Assembly: GCF_019443505.1 (NCBI RefSeq)
Contig: NZ_CP080377.1
Location: 5,580,001 to 5,644,000 of the forward strand
Direction: 5' to 3'
Source of the DNA: Janthinobacterium sp. PAMC25594
GTDB taxonomy: Bacteria; Pseudomonadota; Gammaproteobacteria; Burkholderiales; Burkholderiaceae_D
DNA length: 64,000 bases
Shown one piece after another: positions 1-7,469 of this stretch; position 1 is the stretch's first letter, and each line of letters opens with the position of its first letter. Under the pieces are notes generated by a model that worked only from the letters and a program-made list of their open reading frames with translations, did no database searches and had not been told where the DNA came from. The position numbers were made by a program, and so were the translations under genes.

Positions 1-483
1 CGCCGCGATGACGGGCTCGTCGCTGCCGGGCAGGTAGTTGCGGCTGCACGGCGCCAGCTGCAACTGGTCGACCAGCACCTGCGCCAGGCGCTGGTCGGCC
101 TCGGTGGCGGGCGTGGTGACGCCCCTTTCGGCGAAGTCGCCGAGTATGGCTTTGAGCAAGGGACTCAGCACCAGCGCGCACGGCTGGGCCGGCAGCTGCG
201 CGCACAGGCCGGCATCGATGTAGGCCGAGTGAAACACGACATCCTGGCGGATATAGCCGTCATGCAAGGTCTCCGGCGGTATCCACACGGCATACTGGGG
301 CGGCGACAGGTAGCGCTGGCCTGCCACCATGATTTCCATGACGCCCGTGGAGCAATACGTGAGCTGGCCCCAAGGATGGCTCTGGTAATCGAATTGCTGG
401 TGCGCGTGGTAATCGTCGAGGCGAAAGTACACGGGATAGGGCAGGGCGTCGGAAATGGCGGGGAAATGCTGGTTGCTGGCCAT
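1..483 (-). CDS. AraC-family transcriptional regulator (partial, N-terminal part)
   Basis: The reading frame is open from an ATG at 483 to the window edge, giving 161 residues without a stop. It resembles the cupin-like effector-binding arm of AraC-type regulators: a beta-rich segment with HPWGQLTY, the ligand-barrel phrase YLSPPQYAVWIPP, then LHDGYIRQDVVFHSAYID. The C-terminal helix-turn-helix half lies outside the window, so the family call rests on the N-terminal domain only. It is divergent from the EamA exporter at 585, an arrangement common for a regulator and the exporter it controls, but no operator was identified. The ligand cannot be read from the sequence. Confidence 0.75.
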   Translation of the reverse strand, partial: MASNQHFPAISDALPYPVYFRLDDYHAHQQFDYQSHPWGQLTYCSTGVMEIMVAGQRYLSPPQYAVWIPPETLHDGYIRQDVVFHSAYIDAGLCAQLPAQPCALVLSPLLKAILGDFAERGVTTPATEADQRLAQVLVDQLQLAPCSRNYLPGSDEPVIAA

Positions 484-584
484 GGGGTCTTTGTCCTGTT
501 CTTCGCATCGATTGTCCGGTATTCATTATATCCATGGAATCGGACCATGCGAAAATGGCGGTATTCAAATTTGGAGTCCGCCGC

Positions 585-1475
585 ATGCAAGCCAAGCACT
601 ATCTGTTTCCCGTGATCGCCGTGCTGATCTGGGCCATCAATACCATCGTCAGCAAGATGGCCGTCGGCGTGATCGACCCGGCCGCCATCTCGTTCTACCG
701 CTGGCTGCTGGCCGGCGTGCTGCTGGCGCTCGTGTTTGCCCGCCCCGTGTGGAAGCAGCGGGCCGTCGTGAAGCCGTATCTGGGGAAACTGTTTGTGCTG
801 GGCATGCTGGGCATGGTCATGTACCAGTGCCTCGCCTACATCGCCGCGCAAACGACGACGGCCACCAACATGGGCATTCTGGCGTCGATGATGCCGCTGC
901 TGGCCGTGGGCCTGTCCGTACTGGTGTTGAAAGAGGCTCCCACCGTGGGCGGCGTGTTTGGCGGCATCGTGTCCTTGCTGGGACTCGGCTACCTGCTCAG
1001 CCATGGCGACCCGGCCGCGCTGCTCGCCCATGGCGCTGCCGTGGGCGACGCGCTGATGCTGCTGGCTTGCCTGTCGTATGCGGCTTACGGCGTGCTGCTC
1101 AAGCGCTGGAAGATTCCCATGAATAACTGGCATTCCTTGCTGATCCAGGTCTGGTGCGCCGTGCCCGTGCTGTTCGTGTATTACCTGAGCCAGTCCGCGC
1201 CGCCCGTCACCAGCGCCGGCTTGCCGCTGGTGCTGTTTGCCGGCATTCCCGCCTCCATCATCGCGCCGTTTTTGTGGATGCATGGCCTGGCCAAGCTGGG
1301 CCCCAGCCGCGCGACGACCTTGATGAATTTGCTGCCCGTGTTCACGGTGATCATTGCCATGCTGTTCCTCGGGGAAACCTTGCACAGCTACGATGTGATC
1401 GGTGGCGGCGTGACCCTGCTGGGCGTGCTGATGGTGCAAACCCTGAAACGTCCATTGAGGCGCGCACAAGCGTAG
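585..1475 (+). CDS. EamA/DMT-family transporter (RhaT-like exporter)
   Basis: A 296-residue inner-membrane protein with about ten hydrophobic segments arranged as two EamA repeats (roughly residues 1-140 and 150-290). The second repeat has the typical P-S-R-A-T-T-L-M-N-L-L-P-V phrase before the last helices. The family exports small metabolites or amino acids; the substrate is unknown. The ATG at 585 was chosen over an in-frame ATG at 534 because GGAG lies about 8 bases upstream and the product then begins directly with the first membrane helix. The gene is divergent from the AraC-type regulator and is followed closely by a methyltransferase gene, possibly co-transcribed. Confidence 0.88.
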   Translation: MQAKHYLFPVIAVLIWAINTIVSKMAVGVIDPAAISFYRWLLAGVLLALVFARPVWKQRAVVKPYLGKLFVLGMLGMVMYQCLAYIAAQTTTATNMGILASMMPLLAVGLSVLVLKEAPTVGGVFGGIVSLLGLGYLLSHGDPAALLAHGAAVGDALMLLACLSYAAYGVLLKRWKIPMNNWHSLLIQVWCAVPVLFVYYLSQSAPPVTSAGLPLVLFAGIPASIIAPFLWMHGLAKLGPSRATTLMNLLPVFTVIIAMLFLGETLHSYDVIGGGVTLLGVLMVQTLKRPLRRAQA

Positions 1476-1512
1476 TATTTTTGCTATGCTGGTATTTTGC
1501 AAAGGAGCCATC

Positions 1513-2109
1513 ATGGCAAGCGCCGATACCATCGATACCCTGCTGGACGAACTGGAAGCGTTCGGTCTGGTCAATGATGCTGAACATGCCGAGCGCGCCA
1601 GCCGCATGCTCAACATTACGCGCGACACGGGCGAATTGCTGGCCGTGCTCGTGCATGCGCGCGGTGCGCGCCGGGTGCTGGAAATCGGCACCTCGAACGG
1701 CTACTCCACCCTGTGGCTGGCGCGCGCGGCGCGCTCGCTGGGCGGCAACGTGGTCACGGTGGAAAAGGAGCAGGACAAGTTCGACATGGCGCACGCCAAC
1801 TTTGCGCGCGCGCAATTGCAAGGCGTGATCGGCCAGCTGCTGGCGGACGCGGGCGACGTGCTGCGCGATGCGGCGGACGGCGCCTACGATTTCATCTTCC
1901 TCGATTCCGCGCGCCAGCAATACGAACAATGGTGGCCGCAGCTGGACCGCGCGCTGGCGGCCGGCGGCGTGCTGGTGGTCGACAACGCCAGTTCGCACTA
2001 CGCGGACATGGCGCAGTTCCTCGATGCCATCCGCGCCGACAGCCGCTATACGGCCTGCCTGGCCACTGTCGGCAAGGGCGAATTTATCGCCGTCAAGGCG
2101 GGCAACTAG
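1513..2109 (+). CDS. Class I SAM-dependent O-methyltransferase (YrrM/CCoAOMT-like)
   Basis: A soluble 198-residue protein with a Rossmann methyltransferase core: motif I VLEIGTSNGYSTLWLA at about residues 54-69, the acidic strand end VVTVEKE that binds the ribose hydroxyls, and the metal-binding region FIFLDSARQQYEQWW followed by GGVLVVDNA. This pattern belongs to the small O-methyltransferase family related to catechol and caffeoyl-CoA methyltransferases. The start at 1513 is set by AAAGGAG about 7 bases upstream; an earlier ATG at 1486 has no such site. It lies 37 bases after the exporter gene. The acceptor substrate is unknown. Confidence 0.88.
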   Translation: MASADTIDTLLDELEAFGLVNDAEHAERASRMLNITRDTGELLAVLVHARGARRVLEIGTSNGYSTLWLARAARSLGGNVVTVEKEQDKFDMAHANFARAQLQGVIGQLLADAGDVLRDAADGAYDFIFLDSARQQYEQWWPQLDRALAAGGVLVVDNASSHYADMAQFLDAIRADSRYTACLATVGKGEFIAVKAGN

Positions 2110-2619
2110 TTATTCAGCAACAATCGCCGCTTCCAGCACGCGCACCAGCGATTCGACGCCTTGCGCGTCGACCTCGTCAAAACGGCCGACCAGTGGACTG
2201 TCGAGGTCGAACACGCCGATGATCTGGCCGTGCGCAAAGACGGGCACCACCAGTTCCGAACGCGAATTGACGTCGCAGGCGATGTGGCCGGGAAACGCAT
2301 GCACGTCCTGCACGACGATGGACTTGCCTTCGACCACGGTGGTGCCGCACACGCCGCGGCCTTTCTTGATGCGGATGCAGGCCGGCTTGCCCTGGAACGG
2401 TCCCAGCACCAGTTCCTCGCCTTTCAGGAAATAAAAACCGGCCCAGTTGAGGCCCGGCATGGTATTGAACACCAGCGAACTGAAGTTGGCCGTATTGGCG
2501 ATGAAGTCGGTTTCGCCCGACAGCAAGCCTTGCAGCTGCGAGCGCAGGTCCGCATACATGGCTTGCTTGGCGGCGGGAGTATCGGTGCCGTAGGCGGCGT
2601 CGCTGAGGATAAACGTCAT
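2110..2619 (-). CDS. msrC: Free methionine-(R)-sulfoxide reductase, GAF-domain type
   Basis: A 169-residue single-GAF protein of the fRMsr (YebR/MsrC) family, which reduces free L-methionine-(R)-sulfoxide with thioredoxin. Three cysteines sit where the family needs them: PACIRI (about residue 82), GRGVCGT (about 92) and HIACDVNSRSE (about 116), the last being the probable catalytic position by comparison with the E. coli enzyme. WAGFY and DLDSP are also family-typical. The ATG at 2619 gives the usual length. The gene stops next to the convergent methyltransferase gene. It is probably a cytoplasmic oxidative-damage repair enzyme. Confidence 0.92.
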   Translation of the reverse strand: MTFILSDAAYGTDTPAAKQAMYADLRSQLQGLLSGETDFIANTANFSSLVFNTMPGLNWAGFYFLKGEELVLGPFQGKPACIRIKKGRGVCGTTVVEGKSIVVQDVHAFPGHIACDVNSRSELVVPVFAHGQIIGVFDLDSPLVGRFDEVDAQGVESLVRVLEAAIVAE

Positions 2620-2686
2620 GGTCGTGGTGGCGCGCAAAATGGGGAAGGCGTTATGGTAGCGCGTCTGGACTGTCCGCGTGCGGCGT

Positions 2687-3577
2687 TCACTTGTGCAGAT
2701 GTTCCAGCGCCAGCTGGCGCAGCAGGGGCAGGGCCGCATGGCCGTGCTCTTGCTGCCAGGCCAGGCCGATGCCGGCCGCCAATTCCTCGCCCTCCAGCAA
2801 TGGCCGATAAACCACGCCAGCGAGACGCAGTGCGCGGAACGAGTCGGCCAGCAGGGCCATGCCCTTGCCGGCCGCCACGTCGCCGAGCAGCACATGGTGC
2901 TCCACCGCCTCGCGCAGGAAGGCGGGCGCGAAGCCGTGGCGGCGAAATACCTGCTGGCAATGGTCGAAGAAGACGGGCTGGCGCGCCCGCTCGAACCAGT
3001 AAATCGGTTCTGCCGCGATGTCGTCCAGGCTGAGCTTGCGCTTCTTCGCCAGCCGGTGGCCGGCGGGCAGCGCCAGCATCATGGGCTGGCGCGCCAGTGG
3101 CTGCACGGCCAGCTCGAAGGTGGCGCTGGGCAGCGCCAGCAGGGCCGCGTCGAGCTGGCCCTTGCGCACGCTAGCCACCAGGCGCGGCGATGGCGCCGCC
3201 GTCAATTCCAGCCGAATATTGCCCAGCTGCCCCTCCAGCGCCGCCAGCAGCGGGCGGAACAGGCCTGCCGCCACGGAGCTGGTCAGGCCCAGGCGCAGGC
3301 GCGCCGGGGCGGCATCGCGCTGCAGCGATGTTTGCGCCAACTCCAGCAAATCGAGGAGGTGCAGCGCCTGCGGCAACAGGGTGCGGCCCGCCTGCGTCAG
3401 GGCCACGCCCTGCGTGTCGCGCTCGAACAATCGCGCGCCCAGTTTTTCTTCCAGCGTCTTGATGGCGCGCGACAGGGGCGGCTGGGTCATGTGCAATTGT
3501 TCCGCCGCCTGGCGGAAATTCAGGCAGCGGGCGACGGCGCAAAACAGGGTCAGGGCGTGGGTGTCGAGGGCTCTCAT
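2687..3577 (-). CDS. LysR-family transcriptional regulator
   Basis: A 296-residue regulator with the standard LysR N-terminal winged helix (residues 1-60: LTLFCAVARCLNFRQAAEQL, then QPPLSRAIKTLEEKLGARLF) and a periplasmic-binding-like effector domain from about residue 90. It is divergent from the aldo/keto reductase gene, and a perfect T-N11-A inverted repeat overlaps its own start codon, so autoregulation and control of the neighbour are likely. The inducer is unknown. Confidence 0.92.
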   Translation of the reverse strand: MRALDTHALTLFCAVARCLNFRQAAEQLHMTQPPLSRAIKTLEEKLGARLFERDTQGVALTQAGRTLLPQALHLLDLLELAQTSLQRDAAPARLRLGLTSSVAAGLFRPLLAALEGQLGNIRLELTAAPSPRLVASVRKGQLDAALLALPSATFELAVQPLARQPMMLALPAGHRLAKKRKLSLDDIAAEPIYWFERARQPVFFDHCQQVFRRHGFAPAFLREAVEHHVLLGDVAAGKGMALLADSFRALRLAGVVYRPLLEGEELAAGIGLAWQQEHGHAALPLLRQLALEHLHK

Positions 3578-3590
3578 ACCAGAAAGGTAT
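3576..3590. promoter_or_regulatory. LysR-type T-N11-A operator
   Basis: ATACC-AGAAA-GGTAT is a perfect 5-bp inverted repeat with a 5-bp spacer and contains T-N11-A (T at 3577, A at 3589), the LysR-family consensus. It overlaps the start codon of the divergent lysR gene and lies about 70 bases before the reductase start. Binding is inferred. Confidence 0.55.
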
Positions 3591-3660
3591 CACGAAATTG
3601 CGCATTCCCTCGCCGACCGGCGCAGCCTAGACTGGCCGTATTGACGTGAGGGAGATGAAC

Positions 3661-4653
3661 ATGCAACTGCAACAACGACGCATCGGCCATAGCGGCTTGA
3701 GCAGCTCGGCACTGGGCCTGGGCTGCATGGGCATGTCGGAATTCTATGGCGCCACGGACGAGGCGCAATCGATGGCCACGCTGGAAGCGGCCCTGGCGGC
3801 GGGCGTGACCCTGTTCGACACGGCCGACGCCTACGGCTTCGGCCACAACGAGCAATTGCTGGGCCGTTTCCTGGCCCGCCATCGCGGCCAGGCGCTGGTC
3901 GCCACCAAGTGCGGCCTGGCGCGCGAGGCGGGCAGCTATGCGCGCCGCGTCGACAATGCACCCGCCTATATCCGCCAGGCGTGCGAGGCGTCGCTAACGC
4001 GCCTGGGCGTGGACGCCATCGACCTGTTCTACCTGCACCGCCTGAACCTCGATACCCCTTTGGCCGACTCGATGGGGACGCTGGCGCAATTGCGGCAAGA
4101 AGGAAAAATTCGCGCCGTGGGCCTGTGCGAAGTGAGCGCCGCCACCTTGCGGCGCGCGGCGGCGCTCTGCCCCGTGGCCGCCGTGCAGAGCGAATACTCG
4201 CTGTGGACGCGCGAGCCGGAGCAGGGCGTGCTGGCCGCCTGCCGCGAAGTGGGCGCCAGTTTCTTTGCCTACAGCCCGCTGGGCCGCGGTTTCCTGACGG
4301 GTGCCATCGCCGATGCCGCCAGTCTCGACGCGGGGGATTTCCGCCAGTTCAATCCCCGCTTCGCCGCCGGCAACCTGGCGCGCAACCAGGCCATCGTCGC
4401 GCAGGTCCGTGACCTGGCACGCGCAAAGGGCTGCACGCCGGCCCAGCTGGCGCTGGCCTGGCTGCTGGCGCAAGGCGACGACATCATCCCCATTCCCGGC
4501 ACCAAGCGCATCGCGTATTTGCACGACAACCTCGGCGCGCTGGCCGTGCGCCTGGACGGGGCGGAACTGGCGGCGATGAACGCCGCCTTTCCCTTGGGCA
4601 TGGCGGCGGGGGCGCGCTACACGGAGGAAGGCATGAAGGGCGTGGATGCCTGA
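3661..4653 (+). CDS. Aldo/keto reductase
   Basis: A 330-residue NADPH-dependent TIM-barrel oxidoreductase of the aldo/keto reductase family. Visible are the N-terminal LGLGCMGMSEFYG phrase, LFDTADAYGFGHNEQLLG with the catalytic Asp and Tyr, the Lys of VATKCGL, and the His of DLFYLHRLN, which together form the D-Y-K-H tetrad. The cofactor segment IPIPGTKR is near the C-terminus. The overall form is that of the IolS/YajO-like group. ATG 3661 is preferred over the overlapping ATG 3655 and GTG 3646 because GAGGGAG sits about 7 bases before it. It is divergent from and probably regulated by the LysR protein. The carbonyl substrate is unknown. Confidence 0.93.
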   Translation: MQLQQRRIGHSGLSSSALGLGCMGMSEFYGATDEAQSMATLEAALAAGVTLFDTADAYGFGHNEQLLGRFLARHRGQALVATKCGLAREAGSYARRVDNAPAYIRQACEASLTRLGVDAIDLFYLHRLNLDTPLADSMGTLAQLRQEGKIRAVGLCEVSAATLRRAAALCPVAAVQSEYSLWTREPEQGVLAACREVGASFFAYSPLGRGFLTGAIADAASLDAGDFRQFNPRFAAGNLARNQAIVAQVRDLARAKGCTPAQLALAWLLAQGDDIIPIPGTKRIAYLHDNLGALAVRLDGAELAAMNAAFPLGMAAGARYTEEGMKGVDA

Positions 4654-4738
4654 AAAAAGTGGGCCGAGCGTACGCCAGCGTACCTAACTGACGCTTTTCC
4701 TGCGGGATAATCCCCGGTGATCTGCTAGCATTTCGGCT

Positions 4739-4770
4739 GGCCCCATGCACCCGCGAAGTGGTGCGGGGCC
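4739..4770 (+). promoter_or_regulatory. Hairpin immediately upstream of the cheR ribosome-binding region
   Basis: GGCCCC (4739-4744) and GCACC (4747-4751) pair with GGTGC (4760-4764) and GGGGCC (4765-4770), leaving a 2-nt bulge and an 8-nt loop. It ends directly at the GGGGA stretch before the ATG at 4783, so it could modulate translation of the first gene of the signalling operon. No function is established. Confidence 0.35.
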
Positions 4771-4782
4771 GGGGAATGCTGC

Positions 4783-5628
4783 ATGGATAGAAGGGTGGAT
4801 GTCAAATTGCTAGATGATGATATTTTCGATATCGAACTGAAGTTATTGCTTGAGGGAATACTGCTGCGGTATCAGCACGATTTCCGCGATTATTCCGTGG
4901 CGTCCCTGCGCCGGCGCATGCGCCAGGCCATGGAACGCTTCGGCTGCGCCAGCCTGTCGCAGTTGCAGGATCGCATCTTGCACGAGCCGGCCATGTTCGC
5001 GCAGATGCTGCAATTCTTTACGGTGCAGGTGAGCGAGATGTTCCGCGATCCCGCGTATTTCCGCGCCTTGCGCGAAAAAGTCGTGCCCGTCCTGCACACC
5101 TATCCCTCGATCAAGATCTGGGTGGCCGGTTGCAGCAGCGGCGAAGAGGTGTGGTCGCTGGCGATCTTGCTGGAAGAGGAAGGCTTGCTCGAACGCAGCA
5201 TGATTTATGCGACCGACATCAATGTCGAGGCGCTGGCCGCCGCCGAAGCGGGCATCTATTCGGTCGAGCGCATCGCCCAGTTCAGCGAAAACTACCAGCT
5301 GGCGGGCGGCAAGCGTTCGCTGTCCGACTATTACACGGCCGCCTACAAGGGCGCCATCTTTGACCGGCGCCTGCGGCGTCAGTTCGTCTTCGCCGACCAT
5401 AGCCTGGCGACGGACAGCGTGTTTTCGGAGGTGCACATGGTTTCCTGCCGTAACGTCATGATTTACTTCAATAAAGACTTGCAAGACCGCAGCCTGGGCC
5501 TGTTCCACGAAGCGCTGGTGAACCGGGGCTTCCTGGGCCTGGGCATGAAGGAAAGCTTGCATTTCAGCCGCCACGCGGCCAGCTTCAACGAGCTGAGCCC
5601 GGCTGAACGCATCTTCCAGCGTGCCTGA
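4783..5628 (+). CDS. cheR: CheR-type chemoreceptor glutamate methyltransferase
   Basis: A 281-residue protein with the all-alpha CheR N-terminal domain (about residues 15-75) and the SAM-dependent methyltransferase domain (about 85-275). The SAM-binding phrase is VAGCSSGEEVWSLAILLEE (family form GCS-TGEE), followed by the acidic IYATDIN and by VSCRNVMIYF, both typical of CheR. CheR methylates glutamates of chemoreceptors. There is no receptor, CheW or CheA next to it; instead the neighbours are a receiver-less CheB and two histidine kinases, as in CheR/CheB-linked sensory-kinase systems outside classical chemotaxis. It overlaps cheB by 8 bases if cheB starts at its GTG. Confidence 0.9.
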   Translation: MDRRVDVKLLDDDIFDIELKLLLEGILLRYQHDFRDYSVASLRRRMRQAMERFGCASLSQLQDRILHEPAMFAQMLQFFTVQVSEMFRDPAYFRALREKVVPVLHTYPSIKIWVAGCSSGEEVWSLAILLEEEGLLERSMIYATDINVEALAAAEAGIYSVERIAQFSENYQLAGGKRSLSDYYTAAYKGAIFDRRLRRQFVFADHSLATDSVFSEVHMVSCRNVMIYFNKDLQDRSLGLFHEALVNRGFLGLGMKESLHFSRHAASFNELSPAERIFQRA

Positions 5629-6238
5629 CATGTTGCCGACCTGCGACGTGGCGCCACCGCCCGCCGGCCTGCGCCTGATCGCCATCGGCGCCTCGGCCGG
5701 CGGCGTGGAAGCGCTGGGCACCGTGCTGCGCGCCTTGCCCGCCACCTGCTGCGCCACCGTGGTGGTGGTGCTGCACCTGGCGCCGGGCCGCTCCAGCCAG
5801 TTGCCGCAGCTGTATGCGGCGCGCTGCCAGCTGCCCTTGCGCGAAGCGCAGGACAAGGAACCGCTGCAAGCGGGCGTCGTGTATTTCGCGCCGCCCGACT
5901 ACCACCTGCAAATCGAACCCGATGGCTGTTTTTCCCTGTCGCAGGAAGAACCCGTGTATTTTTCGCGCCCGTCCATCGATGTCCTGCTGGAAACGGCAGC
6001 CTACGCCTACCGGCGCGCCATGCTGGCCATCATCCTGACGGGCGCTTCGGCCGACGGCGCGGCGGGACTGGCGCGCGTGCGGCAACTGGGCGGCAGTGCC
6101 TGGGTGCAAGACCCGCAGCGGGCCAGTTGTGGCATCATGCCGGCGGCCGCGCTCAAGCTGGCCGGCGCCGACCGCGTGCTCGATTTGCCGCAGATGGCTG
6201 CCAGCCTGGCCTTGCTCGGTGATGGCGAACACAAGTGA
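5621..6238 (+). CDS. cheB: CheB-type protein-glutamate methylesterase domain, no receiver
   Basis: A 205-residue protein made only of the CheB catalytic domain. The catalytic triad is visible: Ser in AIGASAGGVEAL, His in VVVLHLAPGRSSQLP, and Asp in IILTGASADGAAGL. The N-terminal receiver domain that normally controls CheB by phosphorylation is absent, and the ORF begins at the translational overlap with cheR, so it is not merely truncated by start choice. GTG 5621 overlaps the cheR stop; ATG 5630 just after that stop is an equally good start. The likely role is removing methyl groups or deamidating in concert with the adjacent CheR; the target is unknown. Confidence 0.87.
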   Translation: MPDMLPTCDVAPPPAGLRLIAIGASAGGVEALGTVLRALPATCCATVVVVLHLAPGRSSQLPQLYAARCQLPLREAQDKEPLQAGVVYFAPPDYHLQIEPDGCFSLSQEEPVYFSRPSIDVLLETAAYAYRRAMLAIILTGASADGAAGLARVRQLGGSAWVQDPQRASCGIMPAAALKLAGADRVLDLPQMAASLALLGDGEHK

Positions 6239-6326
6239 ATGGGAGTGGGGCAGTGCGTGTAATATATGTGAGAATTGAAACAATGTTGATGTTCATATCG
6301 AAACACGATGGCATCTTGCCGTTGCG

Positions 6327-7469
6327 ATGCCTGAAGATGATTCTGTGACCGCTCCTATCCATATCCTCGTCGTTGACGACATCGCGCAAAACCTGGTCGC
6401 CGCCGAAGCCGTGCTGGCACGGCCCGGTATTGTCATCCTGAAAGCAAGTTCAGGCGCAGAAGCGCTGGAATTGCTGTTGACGCATGAAGTGGCACTGGCC
6501 CTGATCGACGTGCAAATGCCGCAGATGGACGGTTTTGAACTGGCCGAACTGATACGCGGCAGCGAACGCACGCGCGGCATCCCCTTGATTTTCCTCACGG
6601 CCGCGTCGCGCGAACCGAGCTACAGTTTCCGCGGTTACGAGGCGGGCGCCGTCGATTTCCTGTACAAGCCCATCGACGTGAAAGCCTTGCAAAGCAAGGT
6701 GGCGGTGCTGGTGCAGCTGTACCAGCAAAAGCGCGAATTGTCGGCCCAGCTCGACGAGCTCAAGCATGCGCTGCACCTCAATGAACTGTTCACGGCCGTG
6801 CTGGGCCACGACTTGCGCACGCCCCTTTCGGTGGTGATGAACGGCGCCATGCTGTTGCCGATGATGAGCGACCATCCGAAGGTGATCGTCACGGCGCAGC
6901 GCATCGAAAGCAGCGCCAAGCGCATGGCGCGCATGGTCGACCAGCTGCTGGACCTGGCGCGCATCCGTTCCGGCACGATGGAGTTGCGCGGCAGCACGCA
7001 CGACTACCTGGCGCTGGCGCGCGCCATCGTCGAGGAATTCGAGACGGCGGGCCAGGCCCCGCTGGTCGAAGTCAGCAGTGTCGGCGAGCTGCACGGGCAA
7101 TGCGATGCGGGCTTGCTGTCGCAAGTCATCTCGAATCTGTTAAGCAATGCCCTCACGCATGGCGAGGCGGGCACGCCGGTGCAACTGGCCCTCGACGGGC
7201 GCGCCGCCGACAGCATTGAGTTGCGCATTGCCAATCGTGGCGTGATTCCCGCCGCCTTGCTGCCGACCCTGTTCGAGCCGTTCCAGCAGGCGGGCGAGAA
7301 GCGCCGGACGGGGCAGGGCCTGGGACTGGGCCTGTACACGGTGAACATGTTCGTCAAGGCCCACGGCGGCACCGTCGAGATCAGTTCGACGGCCACGCAG
7401 GGCACGCTGGCGACGGTGCGCATCCCGCGCCAGTGCCAGGTGCGCGTGCAAGCGGGACTGGCCACATGA
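6327..7469 (+). CDS. Receiver-histidine kinase hybrid (REC-HisKA-HATPase)
   Basis: A 380-residue soluble signalling protein. An N-terminal receiver (about residues 10-130) has the acidic pair VVDD, the phospho-acceptor region ALIDVQMPQMDGFELA and the Lys of YKPID. A short coiled linker leads to a HisKA domain with LGHDLRTPLSVVMNG (His near residue 160), and the HATPase domain carries the N-box SNLLSNALTHG and G-boxes GLGLGLYTV. It has no membrane segment or sensor domain, so it probably relays phosphate from other kinases. It overlaps the next kinase gene by ATGA, indicating translational coupling. Confidence 0.92.
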   Translation: MPEDDSVTAPIHILVVDDIAQNLVAAEAVLARPGIVILKASSGAEALELLLTHEVALALIDVQMPQMDGFELAELIRGSERTRGIPLIFLTAASREPSYSFRGYEAGAVDFLYKPIDVKALQSKVAVLVQLYQQKRELSAQLDELKHALHLNELFTAVLGHDLRTPLSVVMNGAMLLPMMSDHPKVIVTAQRIESSAKRMARMVDQLLDLARIRSGTMELRGSTHDYLALARAIVEEFETAGQAPLVEVSSVGELHGQCDAGLLSQVISNLLSNALTHGEAGTPVQLALDGRAADSIELRIANRGVIPAALLPTLFEPFQQAGEKRRTGQGLGLGLYTVNMFVKAHGGTVEISSTATQGTLATVRIPRQCQVRVQAGLAT

